DNA of 14,119 bases, taken from Prevotellaceae bacterium (GTDB lineage: Bacteria > Bacteroidota > Bacteroidia > Bacteroidales > UBA932). This document shows positions 14,103 through 14,119 of the stretch, piece by piece (the stretch's first letter is position 1; each line of letters opens with the position of its first letter). The DNA lies in contig JAITOI010000133.1 in the NCBI GenBank assembly GCA_031289995.1, positions 1-14,119 on the forward strand, given 5' to 3'. The position numbers and the translations under genes are program-made. Below the pieces are notes generated by a model that saw only the letters and a list, made by a program, of their open reading frames with translations, did not search any database and was not told the origin of the DNA.

Positions 14103-14119
14103 TCGTGGCAGGTGTTTTG

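Overview
The window reads as chromosomal DNA from a member of the Bacteroidetes (Bacteroidota), probably order Bacteroidales. The evidence is a fused murF-alr gene, a long DUF2723 membrane protein, the eukaryote-like form of PurC, and copies of the Bacteroidetes -7 promoter box (TAnnTTTG) ahead of most genes. Ribosome binding sites are weak or absent at most starts. The coding sequence looks GC-rich, which is why many long antisense shadow ORFs exist; none was kept.

Layout, left to right. 1-468 (-): 5' part of purC, running off the left edge. 582-3074 (+): murF-alr fusion, divergent from purC, with overlapping promoter regions. 3134-4526 (+): a PD-(D/E)XK (Rpn / PDDEXK_2) nuclease gene followed by a second, free-standing copy of its 3' end that carries an 11-unit heptad array. 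4556-6097 (+): comM/yifB-type AAA+ gene. 6125-6961 (-): YD-repeat-like lipoprotein. 7233-8090 (+): NfnA/SudB-type flavin reductase subunit. 8148-8654 (-) and 8698-10140 (-): folA downstream of sufB, probably one transcript. 10296-13370 (+): DUF2723 GT-C-like membrane protein, translationally coupled to a NodB-type polysaccharide deacetylase at 13370-13984 (+). The last 135 bases hold no gene, only two short inverted repeats.

Most of the window is housekeeping: purine, peptidoglycan, folate and Fe-S cluster synthesis, plus envelope glycan functions. The unusual part is 3134-4589. A segment running from the 3' part of the nuclease gene into the first codons of comM occurs twice in direct orientation, with a TTTACG hexamer at the join. 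The first copy ends in a fossil comM start (4061-4095). The second copy is an intact ORF, and both copies carry a strong Shine-Dalgarno-like string eight bases before an in-frame ATG. Rpn nucleases in enterobacteria are known to make a small C-terminal protein from an internal start, which blocks the full-length toxic nuclease and has variable repeat number. The layout here suggests that such a regulator has become a separate gene with an expanded coiled coil. That is inference from sequence, not proof.
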